A DNA stretch of 64,000 bases from Melioribacteraceae bacterium (GTDB taxonomy: Bacteria; Bacteroidota; Ignavibacteria; Ignavibacteriales; Melioribacteraceae). Shown here in pieces: positions 9,327 through 18,675 of this stretch. Positions within the stretch are counted from its first letter, which is position 1, and each line of letters starts with the position of its first letter. The notes under the pieces were generated by a model. It ran no database searches and was not told where the DNA came from. It was given only the letters and a program-made list of their open reading frames with translations. Location: contig JAFGMI010000003.1 in assembly GCA_016927595.1 (NCBI GenBank), forward strand, positions 40,091 to 104,090, written 5' to 3'. The translations under genes were made by a program, and so were the position numbers.

Positions 9327-11075
9327 ATGCTGATTGATTGGTTTAAATATCAGAGGCAGCAGTTTACCGAAGCTTTTTCATTTAAGGAATATGACCTTAG
9401 TAAATCCGAAGACCAGCGCAGAACAGCATTGCTTACCTTCATAATGTTTACCGGAGTAATATTTCTGGTACCATTCGGACTTTATGCACTTTACAACTGC
9501 TCGTATGTTCAGGGTCTGGCAGATCTTTCGGCTGCAATTATGATTACCGCATTGGAACCATATTTAAGAATTAAAAAGAAAATTGAATTTGTAGCATCAA
9601 TTGTAGTTATACTTTTTTCAATTTTATTTGTTTATCTGATTATTAGTGATGAAGGATCAACCTCTGGACATATCTGGTCGCTGATAGCTCCAGTATGCGT
9701 ATTGTTTCTTATCCGGGGTAAGAAAGGTCTCTATTATACACTCGGATTTTTAGCGACTGTTATGTTGATATTTGCTTTAGATATACCTGAAGGTAGATAT
9801 GACTTGTATTTTAAGATCAGATACGCCGGTGCGTTTTCAGCAATACTGATTATTGCTTATCTGCTGGAATCAGCCAGGAGAAAAACATTAATAGCGTACA
9901 AGCAAAAGAATAAAGATCTGAGTACCATTGTCAGGGAACTTGAGAGAAAGGATGCGCAATTAGTTGAAAGTATAGGCAAATACAGGGTGCTGTTCGAAAG
10001 ATCTAATGATGCAATTTTTCTTCTGGATAAATTAAATATAATAGATTGTAACGATAAGACCTTGAATATTTTCGGGTATACGAAGGAAGAAATATTAAAA
10101 ATGACACCTGTTGAATTATCTCCTGAGTATCAACCAGATGGTAAACTGAGCAGGGAAAAGATTAAGGACTTTTTCGAACTGGCGCGTATTAATGGTGCAT
10201 TAAGATTTGAGTGGCTGCAGAAAAACAAAACCGGACATGAGTTTTACGCGGACACAAACCTCCATATTGTAGAAATTAATAAACGGCAGTTTATCTTTGT
10301 TACACTCAGAGATATTACATCTCAAAAAAATACCGAACAGATGCTGATCAAATCGAAAAATGAAGCCGAAAAATCCGAAAGACTCAAATCGGAATTTCTT
10401 GCTCAGGTATCACATGAAATCAGGACACCGGTAAACGCAATTGTAAATTTGAGCTCAATTTTAAAATCAGACCTTGAAAACAAACTTAGTCAGGAAGATT
10501 TAATTGCATTCAATGCTATGGAAGGCTCCGCTTCGCGTCTCGTCAGGACAATTGATCTGATATTGAACATGTCCGAAATTGAAGCGGGTGCTTATCAACC
10601 GGTCTTTAAGGATATTGATATAGCCTCGGAGATAATTGAACCATTGATTACGGTATTTTCTTCATTGGCAGAAGAAAAAAAACTTAAACTGAAATTCATT
10701 AATGAATTGAAAAATCCATTCAAAATTCAAATGGATCACTACACTGTTTCTCAGTCGATTCTGAATCTTATCGATAATGCTATCAAATATACCAATAAGG
10801 GGGAAGTAACTGTTCATCTGCATTCAAACGGCAATGTTGCAGTTGATGTGATCGATACAGGTATTGGAATTTCAAAGGAATACCTCAATAGAATGTTTGC
10901 AATTTTTTCGCAGGAGGATCAGGGATATTCACGCAGATTTGAAGGCAACGGTCTCGGTTTAGCCCTGGTTAAAGAGTATTGTAAAATTAATCGGGCTGTA
11001 ATAAAGGTTGAGAGCAAAAAAGGTGTCGGATCAAAATTCTCCATTATCTTTTCGAATACTATTACTTCTGATTGA
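9327..11075 (+). CDS. Membrane-bound PAS sensor histidine kinase
   Basis: This 582-residue kinase begins with about six membrane helices (roughly 35-190, a MASE-like sensor with almost no periplasmic part). A coiled segment and a PAS domain (about 215-330, YRVLFERSNDAIFLLD) follow. The HisKA dimerisation domain has the phospho-acceptor His363 in SHEIRTP. The HATPase domain is complete: N box LNLIDNAIKYT, G1 DTGIGIS and G2 GNGLGLALV. It should therefore autophosphorylate. It has no receiver domain and no response regulator next to it, so it is an orphan kinase. The signal may be intramembrane or bound by PAS; the sequence does not say what it is. Confidence 0.9.
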   Translation: MLIDWFKYQRQQFTEAFSFKEYDLSKSEDQRRTALLTFIMFTGVIFLVPFGLYALYNCSYVQGLADLSAAIMITALEPYLRIKKKIEFVASIVVILFSILFVYLIISDEGSTSGHIWSLIAPVCVLFLIRGKKGLYYTLGFLATVMLIFALDIPEGRYDLYFKIRYAGAFSAILIIAYLLESARRKTLIAYKQKNKDLSTIVRELERKDAQLVESIGKYRVLFERSNDAIFLLDKLNIIDCNDKTLNIFGYTKEEILKMTPVELSPEYQPDGKLSREKIKDFFELARINGALRFEWLQKNKTGHEFYADTNLHIVEINKRQFIFVTLRDITSQKNTEQMLIKSKNEAEKSERLKSEFLAQVSHEIRTPVNAIVNLSSILKSDLENKLSQEDLIAFNAMEGSASRLVRTIDLILNMSEIEAGAYQPVFKDIDIASEIIEPLITVFSSLAEEKKLKLKFINELKNPFKIQMDHYTVSQSILNLIDNAIKYTNKGEVTVHLHSNGNVAVDVIDTGIGISKEYLNRMFAIFSQEDQGYSRRFEGNGLGLALVKEYCKINRAVIKVESKKGVGSKFSIIFSNTITSD

Positions 11076-11225
11076 ATATTCTGATGTAAAAGAGACAAGC
11101 ATCTGATTTTTCCCTCAGATATTAAACATATTTTCACTAATTCCGTTTTAAAGTAAACTTTGCCAAAGGTATGTTTGTTTTAAATTATGTGCAATGAATT
11201 ATATAATCTATTAAGTCAGGTTAAT

Positions 11226-11684
11226 ATGAAGATATTTGAGCTGAAACAAACCCAGCATTTATCAATTCCACTGGATGAAGCGTGGAGTTTTTTTTCGAAT
11301 CCCCGGAACCTGGATGAAATCACACCACCTTTTCTGAAGTTCAAAATTAAATCCAGTATTGATAACAGCATGTATGAAGGGCAGATAATAAATTATTCTA
11401 TAAAAATTCTTCCGGGCATATTTCAGAATTGGGTAACTGAGATTAAGTCAGTCAGGAAAGGGGAATTTTTTATTGACGAACAGCGTTTCGGTCCATACAA
11501 ATTCTGGCATCATAAGCATATATTTAAACCGGAAAGTAACGGTGTAGTTATGACCGATCATATTCATTATTCTCTTCCCTTTGGCATTATTGGTTTACTT
11601 GCACACATCCTCTTTGTGAAGAGAAGATTAAAACAGATATTCGATTACCGTTATAATTGGTTGGATAAAAATTTTAACAAATAA
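11226..11684 (+). CDS. SRPBCC-fold ligand-binding protein
   Basis: This 152-residue protein of the START/Bet v1-like superfamily is often annotated as a cyclase/dehydrase or a CDP-paratose-epimerase-associated protein. Key features are the opening beta strand LKQTQHLSIPLDEAWSFF and NPRNLDEITPPFLKF, which is the family's usual N-terminus, then DEQRFGPYKFWHHKHIF and a final helix. Family members normally begin at MKI, so I take the ATG at 11226, preceded by CAGG, instead of an upstream ATG at 11187. Its ligand is unknown. It converges on the YbjQ gene with a 20-bp gap. Confidence 0.75.
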   Translation: MKIFELKQTQHLSIPLDEAWSFFSNPRNLDEITPPFLKFKIKSSIDNSMYEGQIINYSIKILPGIFQNWVTEIKSVRKGEFFIDEQRFGPYKFWHHKHIFKPESNGVVMTDHIHYSLPFGIIGLLAHILFVKRRLKQIFDYRYNWLDKNFNK

Positions 11685-11704
11685 AATTTCTCTGTAAGAA
11701 AACT

Positions 11705-12028
11705 TTAATCTTCCAGAACAACTGCTGTTCCGCTTGCAGTAACCATTAACATGCTGCCGCCCTGTCCAAGTGTCTCGTAATCAAGATCTACTGCGATTAC
11801 AGCATTACCACCCAAAGACCTTGCCTGTTCAACCATTTCGCTTATTGCCATATCTTTAGCCTGTCTGAGTTCTCTCTCGTAAGATGCGGATCTTCCACCA
11901 ACAATATCTCTAATCCCGGCAAAAAAGTCTTTGAAAATGTTGGCTCCAAGAATTGCCTCGCCCGATACCATACCCATATATTTAGTTATTCTTTTACCTT
12001 CAATGTTGTTGGTGGTTGTCACAAGCAT
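11705..12028 (-). CDS. YbjQ/UPF0145 family protein
   Basis: The protein has 107 residues and belongs to the small homo-oligomeric YbjQ (putative heavy-metal-binding, DUF74) family. The match is end to end: [14 protein letters not shown] at the start, then [38 protein letters not shown] and [15 protein letters not shown]. The family's biochemical role is unproven. It stands alone, converging on the SRPBCC gene and not obviously part of the neighbouring minus-strand pair, 119 bp away. Confidence 0.9.
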   Translation of the reverse strand: MLVTTTNNIEGKRITKYMGMVSGEAILGANIFKDFFAGIRDIVGGRSASYERELRQAKDMAISEMVEQARSLGGNAVIAVDLDYETLGQGGSMLMVTASGTAVVLED

Positions 12029-12147
12029 ATTACCCTCAATGTCTTTTTTGATTCAGACCAAAGATAATAAAAAAGTACATTTTCACATAACAAGTAATTC
12101 AGGTATCAAATCTACTCTTTTATATAGCATTGAAACTCACCAATAAA

Positions 12148-13653
12148 TCAAGTAAACGATTCCTCATCATTGTATTCATCTTCATCCTGTACTGTAAACA
12201 TTCCGCTGAGCATATCCTTGAATTGTGTGCCGTGTTCAATATGATGCTTGCTGAGTAAGGAATATTCAGCCAGTCCGTGCAGTAAGAATTCCATGTATAG
12301 GTATTTTTCTCCGTTCATCAGACTAGGATGGTTTTTTATAATTAAATTTTCCAGTGAGGGTACGGTTTTTAATGTCTCAATATATTTATGGTTCGGGTAT
12401 TCTCCCAGCAAGTCGATATAATTTCCCTTACTGAACCAGCTTGTAATTTCCTGGTAGGGATTTCCCAGATGTTTTTTCTTAATCTTTTCAGGACTTGGGA
12501 AAAGTTGTGAAAAAAGATTTCTGACAGCTTTACTTATTAGAATCTGAGCCACTTTAGCGGGTCCCTCGAGTTCCCCCTCATAAACCAGTTCAATTTTTCC
12601 TGTTATGGACTGTATCACACCAGTGAAATCAGATATCCTGATATACGCTTTCTCTTCATTATTAATCAGCATTCTTCTTTCAGCAGTTGAAACAAGATTT
12701 TCAAATGCGGAGATGGTTAATCTGGCAGATACCCCGCTTTTGTGATCGACATATTCGCTCTGCCTTGCTTCGAATGCTATCTGCTCGACAATATCCTTTA
12801 CCAGTTCGGGTATTACTATTTTACTCTGCTGATCATTGGTGAGTTTAGCCTCCTGACGGGTGATAGATTTTGAATCTTCAATAGTCTTAGGATAATGTGT
12901 TAGAATTTGAGAATCAATTCTATCCTTAAGAGGAGTTACAATCGAACCTCTGTTTGTATAATCTTCTGGATTTGCCGTAAAGACGAACTGAACATCAAGC
13001 GGAAGCCTTATCTTGAATCCTCTTATCTGAATATCTTTCTCCTGGAGTATGTTGAAAAGTGCAACCTGTATTCTTGCCTGCAGATCCGGGAGCTCGTTAA
13101 TAACAAATATGCCTCTGTGCGATCTCGGAATAAGACCGAAGTGAATAACGCGTTCATCTGAATAGTGTAGTTTCAACGATGCCGCTTTTATAGGGTCAAC
13201 ATCACCAATCAGGTCGGCAATAGTAACATCGGGAGTTGCAAGTTTTTCGGTGTATCTGCTCTCACGATCCAGCCACTCAACGGGCGTATCATCACCAGAT
13301 TTTTCAACTGTATCCTTACCGTACCGCGATATTGGATGAAAGGGATCATCATTTATTTCGGAATCTTTTATTACAGGTATGTATTCGTCCAGCATATTAA
13401 TCATTAGCCGGGCAATTTTTGTCTTTGCCTGTCCTCGTAAACCGAGCAAAATAATGTTATGCCGCGAAAGTATTGCGGTCTGAATATCGGGGATAACTGT
13501 TTCACTATAACCGATAATAGTTGAAAATGAATCGGTTTTCCTGCTAAGAAGTTCGATTAAATTCTTTCTCATTTCGTCTTTGACTGAAAGCGGTTTATAA
13601 CCGGCTTCTTTCAGCTGTCCCAATGTCTCAATTTTTTCAAAGTTTTTTATCAT
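12148..13653 (-). CDS. MoxR/magnesium-chelatase-like AAA ATPase
   Basis: This 501-residue AAA+ protein resembles the ChlI/BchI-type and MoxR chaperone ATPases. The P-loop reads GLRGQAKT (near residue 70), with Ala where GxxGxGKT has Gly. The Walker B region is FVINELPDL, with Asn-Glu instead of the usual Asp-Glu, and the sensor-1 strand is FVFTANPEDYTNRG. A C-terminal helical domain follows. It lies 20 bp downstream of the VWA gene in the same orientation. Such AAA/VWA pairs act as ATP-driven remodelling or metal-insertion chaperones. There are no tetrapyrrole genes nearby, so a pigment role is not supported. Confidence 0.82.
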   Translation of the reverse strand: MIKNFEKIETLGQLKEAGYKPLSVKDEMRKNLIELLSRKTDSFSTIIGYSETVIPDIQTAILSRHNIILLGLRGQAKTKIARLMINMLDEYIPVIKDSEINDDPFHPISRYGKDTVEKSGDDTPVEWLDRESRYTEKLATPDVTIADLIGDVDPIKAASLKLHYSDERVIHFGLIPRSHRGIFVINELPDLQARIQVALFNILQEKDIQIRGFKIRLPLDVQFVFTANPEDYTNRGSIVTPLKDRIDSQILTHYPKTIEDSKSITRQEAKLTNDQQSKIVIPELVKDIVEQIAFEARQSEYVDHKSGVSARLTISAFENLVSTAERRMLINNEEKAYIRISDFTGVIQSITGKIELVYEGELEGPAKVAQILISKAVRNLFSQLFPSPEKIKKKHLGNPYQEITSWFSKGNYIDLLGEYPNHKYIETLKTVPSLENLIIKNHPSLMNGEKYLYMEFLLHGLAEYSLLSKHHIEHGTQFKDMLSGMFTVQDEDEYNDEESFT

Positions 13654-13673
13654 AATTTTTCCATAATAATTAT

Positions 13674-14810
13674 CTACCTAAGTTTCCTTCGCCGGTTTCT
13701 TACAAAGTCTTCGAATATATATTCACCAAGTCCTGATAATGTGCTGTAATAAGCACGACCCTGATTAATTTTGGTGAAATCTCTTACGAATTGTTGAAGA
13801 TATGGGTCGCGGGCAATCATAAATGTGGTAATAGTTATGCCCAGTTTCCTGCATTTTGCAGCCTGACCGAGAGTTTTATTGATTATTTTTCTGTCAAGTC
13901 CGAAACTGTTTTTATAGTATCGGGCACCTTCTTTAAGACATGTTGGTTTACCATCCGTAATCATGAAAATTTGTTTGTTTTTAGTTTTACGTTTTCTCAG
14001 AATATCCATCGATAGTTCCAAACCGGAATAAGTATTTGTGTGGTAGGGTCCAACCTGCATATAAGGAAGATCTTTAATCTCGATCGCCCATGCATCATTA
14101 CCGAATACAATAATATCGAGGGTATCTTTGGGATAACGTGTGCTTATAAGTTCTGCAAGTGCCATAGCAACAGTCTTTGCCGGGGTAATCCTGTCTTCGC
14201 CGTATAAAATCATCGAGTGAGAAATATCGATCATCAGTACAGTTGACGTATTTGTCTTAAATTCATTTTCCTCAACTTCAAGATCATGTTCGGTTAATTT
14301 GAAGTTGTCGAGCCCGTGGTTTATCTGTGCATTTTTAAGTGAACTGGTTACATCTATCTGATCGAGGGTATCACCATACTGATAATCTCTTCTCTCTGAG
14401 GTGCTTTCGTCGCCGGACCCGCTGAATGGTGTACGGTGATTCCCCTGCGCGGACTTTTTTAATTTACTGAAAATCTGTTCAAGCGATTGCTGCCTGATTG
14501 CTTTTTCGGTTTTTGCGCTAATGCTGAATGATCCCGGCGAATTCTGATCGTCTTTTAAATAGCCTTTTTCTTTAAGTTCCTCAATAAAATCACCAATACC
14601 GTAGTCATTTTCTGTTAACTGATACTTTTTATCGAGTTCATTAAGCCACTGTAAAGCCTCCGCAGCATTGCCGGCAGAAATATTCAAGAGTTGAAGAAAA
14701 ATTTTTAACAGTTCATCAAATCTGTATCTGTCGTTTCCTTCAGGGACAAATTCAGTAAATCGGGATCCTATCATTAGCTTTATTTTTTCCAGTTTAAACT
14801 GAATTTTCAT
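13674..14810 (-). CDS. VWA-domain protein, partner of the AAA ATPase
   Basis: The protein has 378 residues. The N-terminal half (about 1-170) is helical and charged. The second half is a von Willebrand factor A domain with an intact MIDAS: DISHSM gives the DxSxS, and a later MITDGKPT supplies the fourth Asp. This metal site binds a partner side chain. The first gene of a two-gene minus-strand unit, it is followed after 20 bp by the AAA gene, the standard MoxR-VWA arrangement. I chose ATG at 14810; a TTG eight codons upstream is also open. The start is divergent from alr across about 100 bp. Confidence 0.85.
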   Translation of the reverse strand: MKIQFKLEKIKLMIGSRFTEFVPEGNDRYRFDELLKIFLQLLNISAGNAAEALQWLNELDKKYQLTENDYGIGDFIEELKEKGYLKDDQNSPGSFSISAKTEKAIRQQSLEQIFSKLKKSAQGNHRTPFSGSGDESTSERRDYQYGDTLDQIDVTSSLKNAQINHGLDNFKLTEHDLEVEENEFKTNTSTVLMIDISHSMILYGEDRITPAKTVAMALAELISTRYPKDTLDIIVFGNDAWAIEIKDLPYMQVGPYHTNTYSGLELSMDILRKRKTKNKQIFMITDGKPTCLKEGARYYKNSFGLDRKIINKTLGQAAKCRKLGITITTFMIARDPYLQQFVRDFTKINQGRAYYSTLSGLGEYIFEDFVRNRRRKLR

Positions 14811-14910
14811 GTTAAAAGTTCTGTATTTCAACAAATGACTTAATAAACTTTCTTATAATGCATAATTCGATTATTTTAACGTCATAAATAACCTTATTTG
14901 TTGTTTGTCT

Positions 14911-16014
14911 ATGCGATCAACTTTTGCTGAAATAATCCTCTCAAATCTTAGATACAATTTTTTAAATATTCGTAAAAAGGTAAAAAAATCTCGTGTTATG
15001 GCGGTTGTGAAAGCTGATGCATACGGACATGGTATGATTCAGTGTGCTAAATCTCTCAATCTGCTGGGCAGAGACAAACCAGATTATTACGGTGTTGCGC
15101 TTGTTGAAGAGGCTGTTGAGTTGAGGAAAGGGAAAATAAGTGGGCCTATATTATCATTCGCTCCGTTCGAAAAATCCGAGCTCCCGGTCTATCGTAAATT
15201 TAATATAGAACCTTCGGTTTCGGATGACAAAAATTTCCGGTTTCTTCAAAGTTATAAGGGGGAAAAATTAAAAATTCAGATTAATATAGATACCGGTATG
15301 GGCAGGCTGGGTTTGAACCATGATATTGCCGGGATGCAGATTGAAAAAATGAGTAAGAATAAATACCTCATAATAACAGGTGTGTATACCCACTTTGCAA
15401 CTTCGGATGAGAAGGATAAAAATTTTGCACGTAAACAAATTTCCAGGTTTAATTTGATTATAAATTACCTTAAGGGTAAAAATATCGATATAGGGCTTGT
15501 CCATGCTGCAAACAGCGGAGCCATCCTCGATTTACCGGAGGCATATTACGATATGGTTAGACCGGGTATTTCGTTATACGGATATTACCCATCGATGGAG
15601 ACTTCAGAAACTATAAAATTAAAACCGGTTATGCGCCTTGTATCGCATGTGAGTACTGTTAAAAGTATTTCAAAAGGAGAAAGTGTAAGTTACGGAAGGT
15701 TATTCAGGGCTGAAGAAAATACGCGCATAGCTACCGTACCTATAGGTTATGCTGACGGTGTAGTGAGAAATCTTACGAATAGAATGCGAGGATATATCAA
15801 ACGGAACTTGTTCAGTCAGGTCGGCAGAGTGACTATGGACAGAATTATGTTCGACGTTGGCGGCAGCACTGTTCGTGAAGGAGATAAGGTAATTCTATTC
15901 GGAGATTCGCCGCGCGGCATTCCTTCAGCATGGGATTGGTGCAAGGTTTTAGGTACAATACCTTATGAAATTACTTGCGGCATCAGTAAACGTGTTCCGA
16001 GAGTGTATTATTAA
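14911..16014 (+). CDS. alr: Alanine racemase
   Basis: Alr is the pyridoxal-phosphate enzyme that makes D-alanine for peptidoglycan. It has 367 residues from the ATG at 14911; a TTG two codons upstream is less likely. The PLP lysine lies in the canonical AVVKADAYGHG. Further motifs are NIDTGMGRLG, HAANSGA, VRPGISLYGYYP and, in the C-terminal barrel, the catalytic Tyr of YGRLFRAEENT with VTMDRIMFDV. All active-site elements appear present. The stop overlaps the next start by one base (TAATG), heading a long plus-strand run. Confidence 0.95.
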   Translation: MRSTFAEIILSNLRYNFLNIRKKVKKSRVMAVVKADAYGHGMIQCAKSLNLLGRDKPDYYGVALVEEAVELRKGKISGPILSFAPFEKSELPVYRKFNIEPSVSDDKNFRFLQSYKGEKLKIQINIDTGMGRLGLNHDIAGMQIEKMSKNKYLIITGVYTHFATSDEKDKNFARKQISRFNLIINYLKGKNIDIGLVHAANSGAILDLPEAYYDMVRPGISLYGYYPSMETSETIKLKPVMRLVSHVSTVKSISKGESVSYGRLFRAEENTRIATVPIGYADGVVRNLTNRMRGYIKRNLFSQVGRVTMDRIMFDVGGSTVREGDKVILFGDSPRGIPSAWDWCKVLGTIPYEITCGISKRVPRVYY

Positions 16015-16895
16015 TGGATTTCATCAAACAATATATAATCCAATCAGTGATTGTAGCTGCGAACAACCTTCGTTTGAATTCGGAAAAAATTGAAGTAGTT
16101 GCCATTTTACGGGAGCACCTGAGCAGATCCCAAAGTATAGGGGAGGAAATAATAAAGTTCAAAAAGAAAACTGAACTTTCAAAGCTCGGCATTAAGCTGG
16201 GTGAAATTCATAAAAAAATATCAACCGAGAAAATTGATTTTCTTAAAATTTCTGACGACTTCAAAGAACAAAGTTCCTCACTGGTGGTAGTATTGAGCAA
16301 TTTTCTTGATGTTGTTACTCCGTCAAAACTCAGGGAAATTATTGAATCACTTTCAGATCAGAATCAGATGAGTACCGAGGAACTGGAACAACCAAGATCT
16401 GAAGATATTAAAATTATTGAAATACCGCAGGATGACAAAAGCGCTGATAATGATAAGCAAGAACAGAATGAATTGAAAAAAGAAATAATATTCGAGGGAC
16501 TTGAGAAAGAGCAGGAATCCGATGATGAATTGAACATAGAAGATTTTCAGAAGAGGATTTTAAAACCCGTAAAAAATCTTGAATCCGTACTGGTTCAGAT
16601 GCTGAATATGTCGTACGATGAAATTGAGCTTAAATCTTACATCGATGTATTAAAGAACAACGCTGAACTTGCTGAATCTGTCGGCTTTAAATTATTATCG
16701 AACATGCATCTGATAATGGCAGTGGGAATGAAACTTATTGTCGAGAAAAAACTGATCCCCGATGTGAACATAATTGAAAATCTCAGAGCATGCCTTATTG
16801 TAATTGTAGCAATAGTACGCAGGAAGGAAGTAGATATTACGGGTTATCTGAACAGAGCCGAAAAATTCGGCGAACAAATTTTAAAATATAAATAA
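16014..16895 (+). CDS. Uncharacterised two-lobed helical protein
   Basis: I do not recognise this 293-residue protein. It has three parts: a helical N-terminal lobe (about 1-120) rich in K/E/L with a heptad-like pattern, a very acidic and probably disordered linker (about 120-175, many D/E/Q/S) and a second helical lobe (about 176-293) ending in a hydrophobic helix (LRACLIVIVAIVR). No signal peptide or obvious catalytic motif is seen, so it is probably a cytoplasmic scaffold or adaptor. Translation is coupled to alr by the TAATG overlap and the guanylyltransferase gene follows after 8 bp. This suggests it is co-expressed with envelope-precursor enzymes. Confidence 0.75.
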   Translation: MDFIKQYIIQSVIVAANNLRLNSEKIEVVAILREHLSRSQSIGEEIIKFKKKTELSKLGIKLGEIHKKISTEKIDFLKISDDFKEQSSSLVVVLSNFLDVVTPSKLREIIESLSDQNQMSTEELEQPRSEDIKIIEIPQDDKSADNDKQEQNELKKEIIFEGLEKEQESDDELNIEDFQKRILKPVKNLESVLVQMLNMSYDEIELKSYIDVLKNNAELAESVGFKLLSNMHLIMAVGMKLIVEKKLIPDVNIIENLRACLIVIVAIVRRKEVDITGYLNRAEKFGEQILKYK

Positions 16896-16903
16896 GGATT
16901 GAA

Positions 16904-17971
16904 ATGAATTTATATGCTGTGATAATGGCTGGTGGTGTTGGTGCAAGGTTCTGGCCGAAAAGCCGGGAGAAAACGCCAAAGCAATTACTGAAAATATTTA
17001 ATGAACACTCATTACTACAGAATACATACCACCGTCTGAACGGATTGGTAAAGCAGGAAAACATTTATTTAATCACCAACAAAATTCAATCCGAGACGAT
17101 AAAGAAACAACTGCCCGGCATTCCGAATCAGAACATTATTGAAGAACCTTTTGGCAAGAATACTGCCGCTTGTATCGGTCTGGCTACGAGTTTTATTCAG
17201 ATACATGACCCTGATGCATTAACATTAATTCTTCCGGCTGATCATCTTATAGTGGATGTTGAAAAATTTCAAAAAACAATTTTGCGCGCAGCAGAATATG
17301 CATTTAAAAACAGCGCTCTCGTAACAATCGGGATAAATCCTACAAGACCCGAAACAGGTTACGGTTATATTCAAGCCGATAATCTCGCCGATGCTGCTGA
17401 CATTTATGATGTAAAAACTTTTGCTGAGAAACCTAATCTTGAAACCGCTAAAAGGTTTCTGGAGGCAGGCGATTTCTTCTGGAATTCCGGAATGTTTATC
17501 TGGAAAGCAAGCACAATAATGAATGAGCTAAAACTTTTTATGCCTGAACTATACGAAGGCTTGAGTAAAATTTCATCTGTTATTGGCAAGCAAAATTATG
17601 ATCAGGTATTAACGCTCGAATACGGGCAGCTCAGAAACATTTCAATTGATTACGGAATAATGGAGCACTCACAGAAAGTGTATGTGATAAAGGGAGAATT
17701 CGACTGGAACGATGTAGGTAACTGGGAAGCTGTATATCAATTATCTGAAAAGGGGAAAAACGAAAACGTAGTAAAGGGCGATGTGTATCTTCATGAAGTC
17801 TCGGGTTCTTATATAGAAACAACAAAAGGATTTACCGCAGTCCTGGGCGTAGATAATCTGATAGTTATAGAAACCGATGATGCATTATTGATCTGTGATC
17901 GCAAAAAAGCTCAGTCGGTTAAATTGATCGTGGATAATTTAAAACTTAATAAGAAATATAATTTGCTTTAA
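16904..17971 (+). CDS. Mannose-1-phosphate guanylyltransferase
   Basis: The enzyme makes GDP-mannose from mannose-1-phosphate and GTP, feeding surface polysaccharide synthesis. Its 355 residues cover only the nucleotidyltransferase half; the phosphomannose isomerase domain of long ManC/AlgA proteins is absent. The signature AGGVGARFWPKSREKTPKQ lies at the N-terminus, LPADHLI is the metal-binding region, and FAEKP and FFWNSGMFIWKA are the usual sugar-site motifs. A left-handed helix-like tail follows. A good AAGGA precedes the ATG. GDP-mannose would suit the glycosyltransferases at 28.5-35 kb. Confidence 0.9.
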   Translation: MNLYAVIMAGGVGARFWPKSREKTPKQLLKIFNEHSLLQNTYHRLNGLVKQENIYLITNKIQSETIKKQLPGIPNQNIIEEPFGKNTAACIGLATSFIQIHDPDALTLILPADHLIVDVEKFQKTILRAAEYAFKNSALVTIGINPTRPETGYGYIQADNLADAADIYDVKTFAEKPNLETAKRFLEAGDFFWNSGMFIWKASTIMNELKLFMPELYEGLSKISSVIGKQNYDQVLTLEYGQLRNISIDYGIMEHSQKVYVIKGEFDWNDVGNWEAVYQLSEKGKNENVVKGDVYLHEVSGSYIETTKGFTAVLGVDNLIVIETDDALLICDRKKAQSVKLIVDNLKLNKKYNLL

Positions 17972-17979
17972 TTTTAATT

Positions 17980-18603
17980 ATGAAAAAGGTTATTACAGAC
18001 AGGTATGTTCGTGATGTTTATAAATCGGGCAGCCGGAAAATCGAAATAGGCAGTGAGGATATACTTACCCCGCTGGCAAAGGATACTATTAACGATTTAA
18101 GAATGTCCGTTGTTGAACCGGCCAAACTGGTTTCCAGAACCGATGCCGGAGTTGTGGCGATTGGCTCTGATCATACGGGTTTTAAATTGAAAGAGATACT
18201 CAAAAATACTCTTCAAAATATGGGTATTAAAATTATAGACGTTGGTACTTTCGGTGAAGATTCCTGTGATTATCCTGATTTTGCAGTTAAAGTTGCAAAT
18301 AAGGTTATAACCGGTAAGGCAGAATTCGGAATAATGCTGGATGCAACCGGCATCCCGTCGGCTATTACCGCAAACAAAATTCCCGGGATACGTGCCGCTA
18401 CATGCTACAATGAGTTTACAGCATGGAGTGCCAGAAATCATAACAATGCAAATCTGATGGTTCTGGGAGCCAAAACTATCGGTGAGGAATCAGCCAAATC
18501 CATACTGAATAAATGGATGAACACGAAATTCGAAGGCGGAAGGCACCAGAACAGACTAGATAAAATTACGATGATCGAAAAACAATTCAGCAAGAATACT
18601 TAA
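17980..18603 (+). CDS. RpiB/LacAB-family isomerase with N-terminal extension
   Basis: The core (about 57-200) is the ribose-5-phosphate isomerase B fold: AIGSDHTGFKLKE (SDH 63-65), then DYPDFAVKVA and NHNNANLMVLGA. Two features are odd. First, the position of the catalytic Cys of E. coli-type RpiB (CGTG) is occupied by Asp121 (LDATGIPS), closer to the LacA reading. Second, residues 1-55 form an added segment containing EDILTPLAKD, which resembles the (V/L)TPxA(R/K)D element I associate with some microcompartment-linked proteins. So the reaction may differ from ribose/ribulose-5-phosphate isomerisation. It starts 8 bp after the guanylyltransferase gene. Confidence 0.78.
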   Translation: MKKVITDRYVRDVYKSGSRKIEIGSEDILTPLAKDTINDLRMSVVEPAKLVSRTDAGVVAIGSDHTGFKLKEILKNTLQNMGIKIIDVGTFGEDSCDYPDFAVKVANKVITGKAEFGIMLDATGIPSAITANKIPGIRAATCYNEFTAWSARNHNNANLMVLGAKTIGEESAKSILNKWMNTKFEGGRHQNRLDKITMIEKQFSKNT

Positions 18604-18675
18604 TTTGTTAATATGCCTTTTGTTAACAATTTCCAATTCAGTAAATTTACCAATCAAATAATCAAGTTAGTGTAA

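Noticed and set aside
12148..14810. Bacteriochlorophyll magnesium chelatase (Chlorobi-like phototrophy)
   Set aside because: Only the AAA and VWA parts exist, with altered motifs; there is no BchH or any pigment gene nearby.
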